Shown one piece after another: positions 1 through 5,637 of a stretch of 26,978 nucleotides of DNA (position 1 is the first letter of the stretch; every line of letters begins with the position of its first letter). Under the pieces are notes generated by a model. The model saw only the letters and a list, made by a program, of their open reading frames with translations. It made no database searches and was not told the origin of the DNA. The translations under genes were made by a program, and so were the position numbers. The stretch lies in IMG/VR virus record IMGVR_UViG_3300032562_000149, positions 1 to 26,978 of that record. One strand, written 5' to 3'. This DNA comes from a virus.

Positions 1-23
1 ACCCAAGGGAGAAGATCAGAAGC

Positions 24-1349
24 ATGAGCAACATCACGCTAGCCGCGCGGAACGCTGACTTGTCTGAGGTAGTAGGCATCCTCACGGAGCAGCGCGCCCG
101 CAGGCTGGACCTGGTGGTCCCCGCCAGGCACATCAGCGCGGCTGACGGCAAGATCGTCATCGCGGACAGCGAGGCTACCCAGCTGGTCACCGAAGACGGC
201 GTTTCGTCCACGGCCGGCAGCTACAAGCCCACGGCAGTGGCGCACGAGGGGCTCGGCGACAAGCTGGGCATCCCGACCGCTTACCTCAAGAAGCTGGCGG
301 AAGCCCGCACCGACCTGTACGACGCCAACGTGAACGGCATGCTCCACGGGCTCGTCTGGGACTGGTCAGGGTTCCTGGGACTGAAGCCGGATACCGAGGT
401 CACCCACGAGCCCTACGACGGCAACCTGCTGCTCCGGCTGCTCAAGGGAGACGAGTCCGACGACGGCGTGCTGCGCGCGGTGCTGTCCCCGAAGTACAAG
501 TTCATCGACAACCTCGATGTGCTGCTCGCGATCATGGACGGCATACGCAAGGCGGGTGTCAACGCCGTGCCCGGGTTCGCCGACCTGTCCGAGCGCCGGA
601 TGATCGCCCGGTTCGATGTCCCGGAGATCGCCGCGCTGGCACCCAAGCTGCTCGACGGCTACCGGTCCCCGTTCGAGGGTGCCGGGGCCGTGGAACGCGC
701 CGGGGAGGACCGCCCGGGGTACCGGCTGCGGTCCGAGTACGGGAACTGGTCGCCGGAGGCCGCCATGCGCGCCGCAGCGGCCGAGGGCCAGGGATACGAG
801 CGCGGCAAGGAGCCGGTCGTGTGGGCGGGCCTGCGGGTCAGCAACAGCGACGTCGGCGGCGGTGCCCGCACCATCACCCCGGAGATCCGCGTGAAGGTCT
901 GCAAGAACGGCCTGACGCTGATCGCCGAGGCCAGCCGCGCCGTGCACCTGGGCAGCACCCAGGCCGAGGGCGTGGTCGAGTGGAGCGCCGACACGCAGGA
1001 GAAGGAGCTGGCGCTGATCACCAGCCAGACCGTGGACGCGGTGCGGAAGTTCCTGGACCCGGACTGGTTCAGGGGACAGGTCGCTAAGATCGAGGCGCTG
1101 GCCGGCGTCCCGGTGATCAAGCCGGAAGAGACGGTCCGGGAAGTGGCGGTGGCGGCGAAGTTCACCAAGGCCGAGACTGACGGGATCCTGGAGCACTTCT
1201 TCCGGGGCGGCCAGTTCACCAGCGGCGGCGTGGCCAACGCGGTCACGAGCTACAGCCAGACCATTGAGTCGCCCGACCGGGCGGCCGAGCTGGACAGCCA
1301 GGCGGTCAGGGTCATGGAGCACGCGGCCAGGATCGGGAACCGCAGTTAG
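24..1349 (+). CDS. DUF932 phage/plasmid-like protein
   Basis: This 441-aa protein looks like the DUF932 (TIGR03299, phage/plasmid-like) family, whose biochemical role I do not know. The family-like core is seen around residues 140-180 (LLRLLKGD, then VLSPKYKFIDNLDVL) and in the segment around 270-345 with GLRVSNSDVGGGARTI, VCKNGL and a helical stretch before the RKFLDPDWF motif. Length fits the family. An AAGGGAG box lies 12 bases before the ATG, which is rather far, but no better in-frame start is visible in the window. It is by far the largest gene of the plus-strand cluster and is followed by a perfect hairpin that separates it from the small genes. The family call is from recognition of sequence pattern only. 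Confidence 0.82.
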   Translation: MSNITLAARNADLSEVVGILTEQRARRLDLVVPARHISAADGKIVIADSEATQLVTEDGVSSTAGSYKPTAVAHEGLGDKLGIPTAYLKKLAEARTDLYDANVNGMLHGLVWDWSGFLGLKPDTEVTHEPYDGNLLLRLLKGDESDDGVLRAVLSPKYKFIDNLDVLLAIMDGIRKAGVNAVPGFADLSERRMIARFDVPEIAALAPKLLDGYRSPFEGAGAVERAGEDRPGYRLRSEYGNWSPEAAMRAAAAEGQGYERGKEPVVWAGLRVSNSDVGGGARTITPEIRVKVCKNGLTLIAEASRAVHLGSTQAEGVVEWSADTQEKELALITSQTVDAVRKFLDPDWFRGQVAKIEALAGVPVIKPEETVREVAVAAKFTKAETDGILEHFFRGGQFTSGGVANAVTSYSQTIESPDRAAELDSQAVRVMEHAARIGNRS

Positions 1350-1358
1350 GTAACAGAC

Positions 1359-1408
1359 GTGAAGGCCCCGGGGTTCCATCCAGATCTCACCCCTCCCGGG
1401 GCCTTCAC
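1359..1408 (+). terminator. perfect 14-bp hairpin after the DUF932 gene
   Basis: Arms 1359-1372 and 1395-1408 are exact inverted complements (GTGAAGGCCCCGGG and its complement) with a 22-base loop. The hairpin starts 10 bases after the DUF932 stop and ends before the next gene's ribosome binding site. No T-run follows, so it may be a factor-assisted terminator, an RNA processing or stability element, or an attenuator for the genes downstream. The structure is seen directly; the function is inferred. Confidence 0.6.
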
Positions 1409-1434
1409 CCATGTACGAGGAAGGACACAGAGAG

Positions 1435-1698
1435 ATGGACGGAGGACTGGCCAGTTTCGCGATCCTGGCACGGGTGCTGAACGCCACGTTCGGCATCGAC
1501 CCGCCGATCGGCCGCGCGCAGGTGTGGGCCTGGGCCAAGCGCTGCAAGCCGACAGTGAACAAGGCCGGGGTACCGTTCCCGCAGCCCGCCGCGTCCAACA
1601 CCGACCGCAGGCGCGGCCAGCCTCATGACCTGTACAGCGTGAGCGAGGTCATCGACTGGTACCGGGGCGGCGTCCCGGACCGGCGGTGCGCGGCGTAG
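1435..1698 (+). CDS. small unknown protein, possibly DNA-binding
   Basis: This is an 87-aa protein if it starts at the ATG at 1435, which has AGGAAGG 10 bases upstream. An in-frame ATG at 1411 would add eight residues but lacks a binding site and sits just after the hairpin. The N-terminal half (ASFAILARVLNATFG and then RAQVWAWAKRC) and the C-terminal SVSEVIDWYRGG could form short helices as in small phage helix-turn-helix proteins, with a basic TDRRRGQPHD segment between them. That is a weak resemblance and I would not assign a function. It stands alone between the DUF932 hairpin and the first copy of the repeated leader motif. Confidence 0.6.
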   Translation: MDGGLASFAILARVLNATFGIDPPIGRAQVWAWAKRCKPTVNKAGVPFPQPAASNTDRRRGQPHDLYSVSEVIDWYRGGVPDRRCAA

Positions 1699-1720
1699 CG
1701 GGGAATACCCGGGCGCGCTA

Positions 1721-1737
1721 TACTGTTGACAGAAGTG
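1721..1737 (+). promoter_or_regulatory. repeated leader motif, copy 1
   Basis: TACTGTTGACAGAAGTG lies in the gap between two small genes, 40 bases before the next ATG. The same 17 bases recur at 2008-2024 and 3683-3699. A TATACT hexamer at 1719-1724 overlaps its left end and could be a -10 element, but there is no -35 box at the right distance. A GGCC-GAGA-GGCC mini-hairpin follows at about 1741-1752. The motif is seen; a role as operator or leader start is inferred. Confidence 0.5.
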
Positions 1738-1776
1738 AGAGGCCGAGAGGCCGGGAAAAGGGAGATGGATCACACG

Positions 1777-2010
1777 ATGAGCAGCTATCTGACCGCCTTC
1801 GAGAGCGGGATGCTGAACAAGCCCAGAATCGCGTACGGGCCGGCCGAGCACGACCGGACGCCGGAGCAGGACGCGGCGCTGACGGCGGAGCGCGAGGAAG
1901 AGACCCGCCAGCGGTACATAGCTGCTGACCAGGCGGCTGCCTACCGGACGTACGCGCCGAACATCCTGTTCAGCGGTGTGCGTGCCGGGGAACAGATCAG
2001 CACTCCGTAG
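1777..2010 (+). CDS. small unknown charged protein
   Basis: The protein is 77 aa from the ATG at 1777 (MSSYLTAF). AAAGGGAG at 1757-1764 is 12 bases upstream of this start; it directly abuts another ATG at 1765, which would add four residues but leaves no spacing. The middle is a charged helix (about residues 22-45, rich in Glu, Arg and Ala), followed by a short hydrophobic C-terminal part (YAPNILFSGVRAGEQ). I do not recognise a family. It is the first gene after motif copy 1, and its stop codon lies inside motif copy 2, so the leader of the next gene begins where this one ends. Confidence 0.55.
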   Translation: MSSYLTAFESGMLNKPRIAYGPAEHDRTPEQDAALTAEREEETRQRYIAADQAAAYRTYAPNILFSGVRAGEQISTP

Positions 2011-2024
2011 TGTTGACGGAAGTG
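2008..2024 (+). promoter_or_regulatory. repeated leader motif, copy 2
   Basis: TAGTGTTGACGGAAGTG differs from copies 1 and 3 at two positions. It overlaps the stop codon of the preceding gene and its last two bases begin the structured leader at 2023-2086. A weak inverted pair (CACTCCGT at 2001-2008 against ACGGAAGTG) spans it. Confidence 0.5.
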
Positions 2025-2086
2025 ATCAGCCGGGACTGAGGGCCTGCACCGGGAGACCGGAACATCGGCGAGGCCCCGGCTGGTCA
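2023..2086 (+). ncRNA. structured 5' leader candidate
   Basis: The region can fold into a long stem: TGATCAGCCGG (2023-2033) pairs with CCGGCTGGTCA (2076-2086) over 11 bp with one G-U, then GGCCT (2041-2045) pairs with AGGCC (2071-2075), enclosing a small CCGG-GAGA-CCGG hairpin at 2050-2061. It is followed by two ribosome-binding-site-like boxes (AAAGGGA at 2090-2096 and GGGAGG at 2109-2114) before the ATG at 2125. It is too long and layered for a simple terminator. It could be a cis-regulatory leader or a processed RNA; I cannot match it to a known riboswitch class. Confidence 0.4.
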
Positions 2087-2124
2087 GCCAAAGGGAGACA
2101 GGCACAGAGGGAGGACCAGGGAAA

Positions 2125-2505
2125 ATGACACCCGACCAGGCAGTCCGCCAGATCAGGAACATCGCATTCAAGCCGGGCTGGCGTCTCGACGCCCTCGCGC
2201 TGGGTGACCGCGAGCACGTCGCGGTCACCTATTACATCGACACCGTGGACTCCAGCTACCCGGGCCTTGACGGCATCTGCCGTCGTCAGGTCACGCTGGA
2301 GCGTCCGGACATCATCGACGTCACCGGCCTGGACGAGGCGGGTCTCTGCCACCGGCTGCTCAAGCTGGCCAGTGCCGTGGACGAGCACGAGAACCGCGAG
2401 TTCATGAAGGTCCGCCAGCCGGACGGCAGCTGGGCAACCCCGCTCCACCCGCACACTGACCAGGGCAATTCGTCCTGGCGCACGCTGGAGGCCAGCGCAC
2501 GATGA
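2125..2505 (+). CDS. unknown phage protein, 126 aa
   Basis: This soluble protein opens with a helix (PDQAVRQIRNIAF), followed by alternating beta-like segments (WRLDALALG, HVAVTYYIDTVDSSYPG) and a second helical region (GLDEAGLCHRLLKLASAVDEHENREF). The pattern resembles small alpha-beta phage proteins of unknown role; I do not recognise the family. GGGAGG lies 10 bases before the ATG. Its stop overlaps the next start (ATGA), so it heads a coupled group running to about 3670. It lies directly behind the structured leader, so it is the gene most likely controlled by it. Confidence 0.72.
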   Translation: MTPDQAVRQIRNIAFKPGWRLDALALGDREHVAVTYYIDTVDSSYPGLDGICRRQVTLERPDIIDVTGLDEAGLCHRLLKLASAVDEHENREFMKVRQPDGSWATPLHPHTDQGNSSWRTLEASAR

Positions 2506-2828
2506 CGTTCTACGAGCACGAGCCCGTCACGGTCCTGGGCGAGAGCCCGGACCGTGCCGAGGCATGCATCGAGACCAAGACGGGCGTGCACCTGCACGTG
2601 CCGTTGCGCGAGCTATCGGATGTGCGCTACCCGGAAGTAGGCGTCCGGTTCCCGGTCGGCGAGCACGCCGGCACGATCATGGCAGACGTCACCGATGCGC
2701 TCAAGCGCGCCGACGCCAAGTACTCGCACATCACCGAGTGGCGGACCAGCGTTTTCGACAACACGTACGAAGAGAATTGCAAGAACGCGGGGACCTGGGT
2801 CGTGGTCAAGTGGGGAGACGAGAAGTGA
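2502..2828 (+). CDS. unknown phage protein, 108 aa
   Basis: The protein starts in an ATGA overlap with the preceding gene and ends in a GTGA overlap with the next one, which strongly supports it as real and translationally coupled. The first half is beta-like (PVTVLGESPDRAEACIETKTGVHLHVPLREL), then a helix (IMADVTDALKRADAKY), and the end (NAGTWVVVKWGDEK) looks like a terminal strand. Two cysteines are present but no metal motif. No family is recognised. Confidence 0.7.
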   Translation: MTFYEHEPVTVLGESPDRAEACIETKTGVHLHVPLRELSDVRYPEVGVRFPVGEHAGTIMADVTDALKRADAKYSHITEWRTSVFDNTYEENCKNAGTWVVVKWGDEK

Positions 2829-3106
2829 GCCAGTTCGATCGCCGGGCGGCCCTCTGGGTTGCCCGGCGGTTCCCCGGCTCGGACCCGGTGATCGGATCCG
2901 TCGAGTTCGTGATCGATGCCGCCGCGTACCCGGAAGGTGCGTATTGCGACCTCGAAGTGGCCTGGGATGACGCCAGGCCCGACTATTACCGCATCCTCGA
3001 TCAGGAGATGCCAGCCGTAGAGCGTACCGAGATCATCCAGCACGGCGCGTGGGACCACAACCTGACTGTCCTGATGCGCGAACTGGCCGACATGGAGGAT
3101 GTGTGA
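2825..3106 (+). CDS. unknown small acidic protein, GTG start
   Basis: This 93-aa protein begins with GTG at 2825, overlapping the previous stop, with GGGGAGA about 6 bases upstream. A much longer open frame extends upstream to 2564, but that part is an Arg-rich shadow of the preceding gene. The real product begins with SQFDRRAALWVARRFPG, has central strands (SVEFVIDAAAYPEGAYCDLEVAWD) and ends with an acidic helix (NLTVLMRELADMEDV). Function unknown. It shares its last base with the next ATG (TGATG). Confidence 0.68.
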   Translation: MSQFDRRAALWVARRFPGSDPVIGSVEFVIDAAAYPEGAYCDLEVAWDDARPDYYRILDQEMPAVERTEIIQHGAWDHNLTVLMRELADMEDV

Positions 3107-3438
3107 TGAGGTACCTGTACCCCGCGAGGTACGGGACGAGCTGGCCAGGTAACCAGCCAGGCGTCCGGCACTGGCTCGTCATCCCGCTGTTCTTCCGGGT
3201 CAGCGTGCTCCGGCTGCTGTTCCTCTGGCTGCCGCTGGCGCTGGTCCTGGGGTTCACCTGGGCGGTAGCCGAGTTCTGGATCCTGGTCGCCTGCGGTATC
3301 GTGCTGGCGCTCAAGGTAGCCGAGGGCTGGGGTCCGCACCTGGACTGGGCAGCTATTCACTGGGAGCCGTGGGGGCATGTCTTCGCGGCGCTGATCGTAC
3401 CACCGAGGGAGACGGGCAAGCATGCACGACGAGACTGA
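3106..3438 (+). CDS. small membrane protein, two helices
   Basis: This 110-aa protein starts at the ATG overlapping the preceding stop, with GGAGG about 8 bases upstream. Two adjacent hydrophobic segments (about residues 34-53 and 55-71, LLFLWLPLALVLGF then FWILVACGIVLAL) are flanked by a basic, aromatic N-terminus (YPARYGTSW) and a C-terminal tail ending KHARRD. The topology is compatible with an inner-membrane hairpin. It could be a holin-like or host-membrane-modifying protein, but it lies far from the endolysin and on the other strand, so no function is claimed. Its last 17 bases overlap the next gene. Confidence 0.68.
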   Translation: MRYLYPARYGTSWPGNQPGVRHWLVIPLFFRVSVLRLLFLWLPLALVLGFTWAVAEFWILVACGIVLALKVAEGWGPHLDWAAIHWEPWGHVFAALIVPPRETGKHARRD

Positions 3439-3670
3439 GATAGCCCGCAGGGCGATGGTCCTGTCCGGCCAGCCGCGCCAGGACCTGAGCACCGCTGCCG
3501 TCAAGGGCGAGCAGACCTGGGACACCGGGGAGATGCAGGCCGAGTTCGAGGTGCTGGATTTCGTGGCACCGTTCGTGGTCGTCCGGCGCAGGAGTGACGG
3601 CGCACTGGGCAGCCTGGAATTCACGCACATGCCAAGAACGTATTTCGGCTGGCGGGAGCACGAGGAATAA
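3422..3670 (+). CDS. unknown phage protein, 82 aa
   Basis: The protein starts inside the 3' end of the membrane-protein gene, with GAGGGAGACGGG upstream. It has an N-terminal helix (ETEIARRAMVLSG) and then beta-like segments (AEFEVLDFVAPFVVVRRRSDGALGSLEFTHM), ending FGWREHEE. The second half resembles a small barrel-type fold, such as the SH3-like domains often found in phage accessory proteins, but I recognise no specific family. It is the last gene of the first coupled group; motif copy 3 and its hairpin follow 7 bases later. Confidence 0.62.
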   Translation: MHDETEIARRAMVLSGQPRQDLSTAAVKGEQTWDTGEMQAEFEVLDFVAPFVVVRRRSDGALGSLEFTHMPRTYFGWREHEE

Positions 3671-3676
3671 TCCCGA

Positions 3677-3707
3677 GCCCCGTACTGTTGACAGAAGTGT
3701 ACGGGGC
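3677..3707 (+). promoter_or_regulatory. perfect 9-bp hairpin with the repeated motif as loop
   Basis: GCCCCGTAC (3677-3685) and GTACGGGGC (3699-3707) are exact complements, and the 13-base loop TGTTGACAGAAGT is the core of the repeated leader motif (copy 3, 3683-3699). The structure sits between two coupled gene groups, 7 bases after one stop and 31 before the next ATG. It could terminate the first group, act as an operator, or expose the motif to a protein or RNA partner. Only this copy has strong flanking arms. Confidence 0.5.
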
Positions 3708-3737
3708 AAAGGGAACCACGTGTAAGGGAGACAGGCG

Positions 3738-3956
3738 ATGAGCAAGATCACCGAGGCAGTGCCCGGCAGTGATTTCGACCTGCTGGATGCGCTGATCGGG
3801 CTCGATGAGGGCACGCTAGGCGAAGATCAGGAGACCGAGCTGTTCCAGTACCTGGTTGACAGCGGACTGGCGTGGCGGCTCCAGGGACGGATCGGCCGCC
3901 AGGCGGCTGACATGATAGAGGCAGGCGTGATCACGCCGCCGGAGGGAGACAGGTAA
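3738..3956 (+). CDS. DUF7417-like small phage protein
   Basis: This is a 72-aa protein with AAGGGAG 7 bases before the ATG. The segment ETELFQYLVDSGLAWRLQG followed by IGRQAADMIEAGVI closely resembles the small actinophage proteins with an LFQ.LVD.G.AW.LQG..GR.A..LI..G pattern (DUF7417 as I remember it); the function of these is unknown to me. The acidic N-terminal part is poorly conserved in character. It heads the second coupled group; its stop overlaps the next start by one base (TAATG). Confidence 0.7.
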   Translation: MSKITEAVPGSDFDLLDALIGLDEGTLGEDQETELFQYLVDSGLAWRLQGRIGRQAADMIEAGVITPPEGDR

Positions 3957-4345
3957 TGGCTGGATATGAGTTCGAGCCGGGTCAGAAGGTCGAGACCCGG
4001 TACGGCAGCCGGTGGATGCCGCGCACGGTCCGGGCACTGACCAGCAACATGGTTACCTTCGAGGAAGGCGGATTCGCGGACAAGACCCGGGTGCGCCCGG
4101 TGCCGGAAGTCCGGCCGCTGGCCGTGATCGCGCAGGACATCCTGGACCACTGGGCCAGCGTCTACTTCGGCGCGGTGCCCTACCTGGAGGCGATGGGCCG
4201 GCTGGACAAGATCACCGACATGTACGGCGCGGACGACGCCGAGTCGATCGTGATGTACTTCCTGTCCAACGCCACCGGCTGGCGCGGCCCGGATGCCCGC
4301 CGGATCAAGGCCGAGCTGAAGAGCATGCTCAAGGCGGCGAAATGA
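3956..4345 (+). CDS. unknown phage protein with SH3-like N-terminus
   Basis: The 129-aa product has a short beta-rich N-terminal domain (residues 1-50: YEFEPGQKVETRYGSRWMPRTV and MVTFEEGGFADKTRVRPV) that looks like an SH3 or Tudor-like barrel. The C-terminal part is helical (about 55-129), with AVPYLEAMGRLDKITDMYG and SNATGWRGPDARRIKAELK. Similar helical segments occur in small actinophage proteins of unknown function. The gene overlaps both neighbours (TAATG and ATGA). A nucleic-acid or protein-binding adaptor is possible but unproven. Confidence 0.68.
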   Translation: MAGYEFEPGQKVETRYGSRWMPRTVRALTSNMVTFEEGGFADKTRVRPVPEVRPLAVIAQDILDHWASVYFGAVPYLEAMGRLDKITDMYGADDAESIVMYFLSNATGWRGPDARRIKAELKSMLKAAK

Positions 4346-4614
4346 GGACGTTCAATATGAGAGACGGCGGCCAGTTCACCCGCGACACCATCGAGGCCGC
4401 GCTGAGCAGCCACCAGTCGGCGAAGCTGATCAGGGAGTGGCAGCGCGCCCCGCACAGCTTCTCCGGCATCCTGCACTACCCGGTGTTCATCGTGACCCTG
4501 GCGGACGGCAAGCACCTGGAGCTGGCGACTATGTGGGAAGCCCACGCGTTCGTCGCCGGCCTGGCCAGTGCCAGGCACGCGTACGAGCACCAGTTCGCAT
4601 TGAGAAAGTCATGA
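4342..4614 (+). CDS. unknown phage protein, 90 aa
   Basis: The frame is open from 4012, but the correct start is the ATG at 4342 in an ATGA overlap with the preceding gene; upstream codons are a Gly/Arg/Asp-rich shadow. The protein has an N-terminal helix (FTRDTIEAALSSHQSAKLIREWQR), a beta pair (GILHYPVFIVTLADGKHLELAT) and a C-terminal helix (MWEAHAFVAGLASARHAYEHQF). It is soluble and slightly basic. No family recognised. It ends in an ATGA overlap with the following membrane-protein gene. Confidence 0.65.
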   Translation: MRTFNMRDGGQFTRDTIEAALSSHQSAKLIREWQRAPHSFSGILHYPVFIVTLADGKHLELATMWEAHAFVAGLASARHAYEHQFALRKS

Positions 4615-4832
4615 ACATCAGATGGGTTCTCTGGGTGTACCGGCAGATCACGCTCAAGTCCTGGATCGTGGCGATCCTCTGGATGGTCGTGGCGTTCGGC
4701 GCGCTGCACGGCACCGGCCGGTACTGGTTTCTCGGCGGCGCGGCGTTCTTCCTGGCCGGCGGCTGGTTCGAGGCTAGGTACGACCGGCGGAAGCGTCAGG
4801 AGCAGCGGTCACGGGCAGGCACCCGGTCATAG
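4611..4832 (+). CDS. small membrane protein, holin-like topology
   Basis: This is a 73-aa protein coupled by ATGA to the gene before it. Two predicted membrane helices (about residues 16-33, SWIVAILWMVVAFGALHG, and 37-52) are joined by a short GTGRYW turn and followed by a strongly basic tail (ARYDRRKRQEQRSR). Size, two helices and charged C-terminus are the general features of class II holins, and it lies only about 230 bases from the endolysin, but on the opposite strand. It may therefore be a holin, a host membrane effector, or neither. It is the last plus-strand gene, ending 13 bases before the convergent hairpin. Confidence 0.65.
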   Translation: MNIRWVLWVYRQITLKSWIVAILWMVVAFGALHGTGRYWFLGGAAFFLAGGWFEARYDRRKRQEQRSRAGTRS

Positions 4833-5061
4833 GGTCAGATCCCGGCGCGGGCACAGGAACATCCTGTGCCCGCGCATCGCGTTGCCTGTCAAGCGACCAC
4901 AGGCCGCGCGGGTTCAGCAGGTCGAGCACGTGACTGACACTGACATGGACGTCCTGGCCCCGGCCGCTCGCGGCATAGCCCTGGAGCATGCCGCGTACCC
5001 GGGCGATCGTCTCGGCGTTCTCCAGTGCCCGCTGATCGGCGGCTGACCTGCGCAGTCCCAT
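4774..5061 (-). CDS. small unknown protein after the endolysin
   Basis: This 95-aa frame starts at an ATG overlapping the endolysin stop by one base (TGATG), the coupling style of this operon. Its N-terminal two thirds have a charged helix (SAADQRALENAETIARVRGMLQGYAA) and a short hydrophobic stretch (VHVSVSHVLDLL). The last third is low-complexity and is encoded across the convergent hairpin at 4845-4875 and antisense to the end of the plus-strand membrane-protein gene. No membrane segment, so it is not a holin. Either the gene is real and ends in overlapped sequence, or only the first part is meaningful. Confidence 0.48.
   Translation of the reverse strand: MGLRRSAADQRALENAETIARVRGMLQGYAASGRGQDVHVSVSHVLDLLNPRGLWSLDRQRDARAQDVPVPAPGSDPMTGCLPVTAAPDASAGRT
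4845..4875. terminator. perfect 14-bp convergent hairpin
   Basis: GCGCGGGCACAGGA (4845-4858) and its exact complement (4862-4875) are separated by only three bases. The hairpin lies 13 bases after the last plus-strand stop and at the end of the minus-strand late genes, the expected place for a bidirectional terminator. There is no T-run on either side, as is common in high-GC actinobacterial terminators. Structure seen; function inferred. Confidence 0.7.
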
Positions 5062-5612
5062 CAGTGCCTCGGGCCGACCCCGCCGCGCTGGAACAGCCAC
5101 TCGTCCACGACCGAGAGGTCGATCTCGGTGCCGCCGAACGCGACGTCAGCGGCGTACTGATGGCCGTGGATGCCCCCGGACGGCAGGGTGTCCTCGCCGT
5201 TGTATGCCGCGACCCAGTTGTTGGTCGCCTTGTTCGCGAGGATCGTGCTGGCCGATCCGTAGGCTATCGCGAAGAAGCCCTCGGTGTTGATCTGGACAGC
5301 CCAGCTGTGGTACCACTCCGGTATCTTAAGGGTTTCGAGGTCGCAGATGATGCCCCGCTGCGCGATCACGTCATGCGCCTCCCAGCCGAGCGCGACGGCC
5401 GCCGCAGCCGCTTCCCTGGCGTTGTCCGCCGGGTTCTCGGTACCGTACGGCACCCAGCACGGGAACTGGTGCAGGCTGGCGAACCGCTGCCAGTTCTCCA
5501 GGGTCCAGGTCCGGTAGGCGCGAGCGCCGCCGATGTACCCGAGCACGCCGGTACAGCCAGCCGGGGCCTTTGCGGGAGGCGTGGCCGCGTCGAACACGTG
5601 AGAGAGCGTCAT
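5061..5612 (-). CDS. endolysin candidate, glycoside-hydrolase-like (DUF1906/GH25-type fold)
   Basis: The 183-aa protein has the layout of a small TIM-barrel glycoside-hydrolase-like domain (the DUF1906/Rv2525c-like group or GH25-related lysozymes). An Asp sits near the N-terminus (D8), with GYIGG at 25-29, an IICDLET strand carrying D91 and E93 as likely acidic active-site residues, AIAYGS at 115-120, NWVAAYNG at 132-139, GHQYAAD at 150-156 and EIDLSVVD at 163-170. It would cut peptidoglycan glycan strands for host lysis. It has no signal peptide and no separate wall-binding domain, so it needs a holin or a leaky route. It lies at the end of the tail genes, 25 bases after the preceding stop; the ATG at 5612 has no strong binding site. 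Confidence 0.72.
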   Translation of the reverse strand: MTLSHVFDAATPPAKAPAGCTGVLGYIGGARAYRTWTLENWQRFASLHQFPCWVPYGTENPADNAREAAAAAVALGWEAHDVIAQRGIICDLETLKIPEWYHSWAVQINTEGFFAIAYGSASTILANKATNNWVAAYNGEDTLPSGGIHGHQYAADVAFGGTEIDLSVVDEWLFQRGGVGPRH

Positions 5613-5637
5613 GGCATCAGGGTACTGCGCGCCTGCC

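Noticed and set aside
366-1601. 411-codon minus-strand frame opposite the DUF932 gene
   Set aside because: It crosses the perfect hairpin and another gene, and its His/Arg/Gly-rich composition is that of an antisense shadow.
1726-1755. TTGACA at 1726 read as a normal -35 box
   Set aside because: At 16-18 bases downstream there is only GC-rich sequence and no -10-like hexamer; the same holds for the copy at 3688.
3852-3862. TTGACAG inside the DUF7417-like gene
   Set aside because: Only the seven-base core matches the repeated motif; the GAAGTG end and the intergenic setting are missing.
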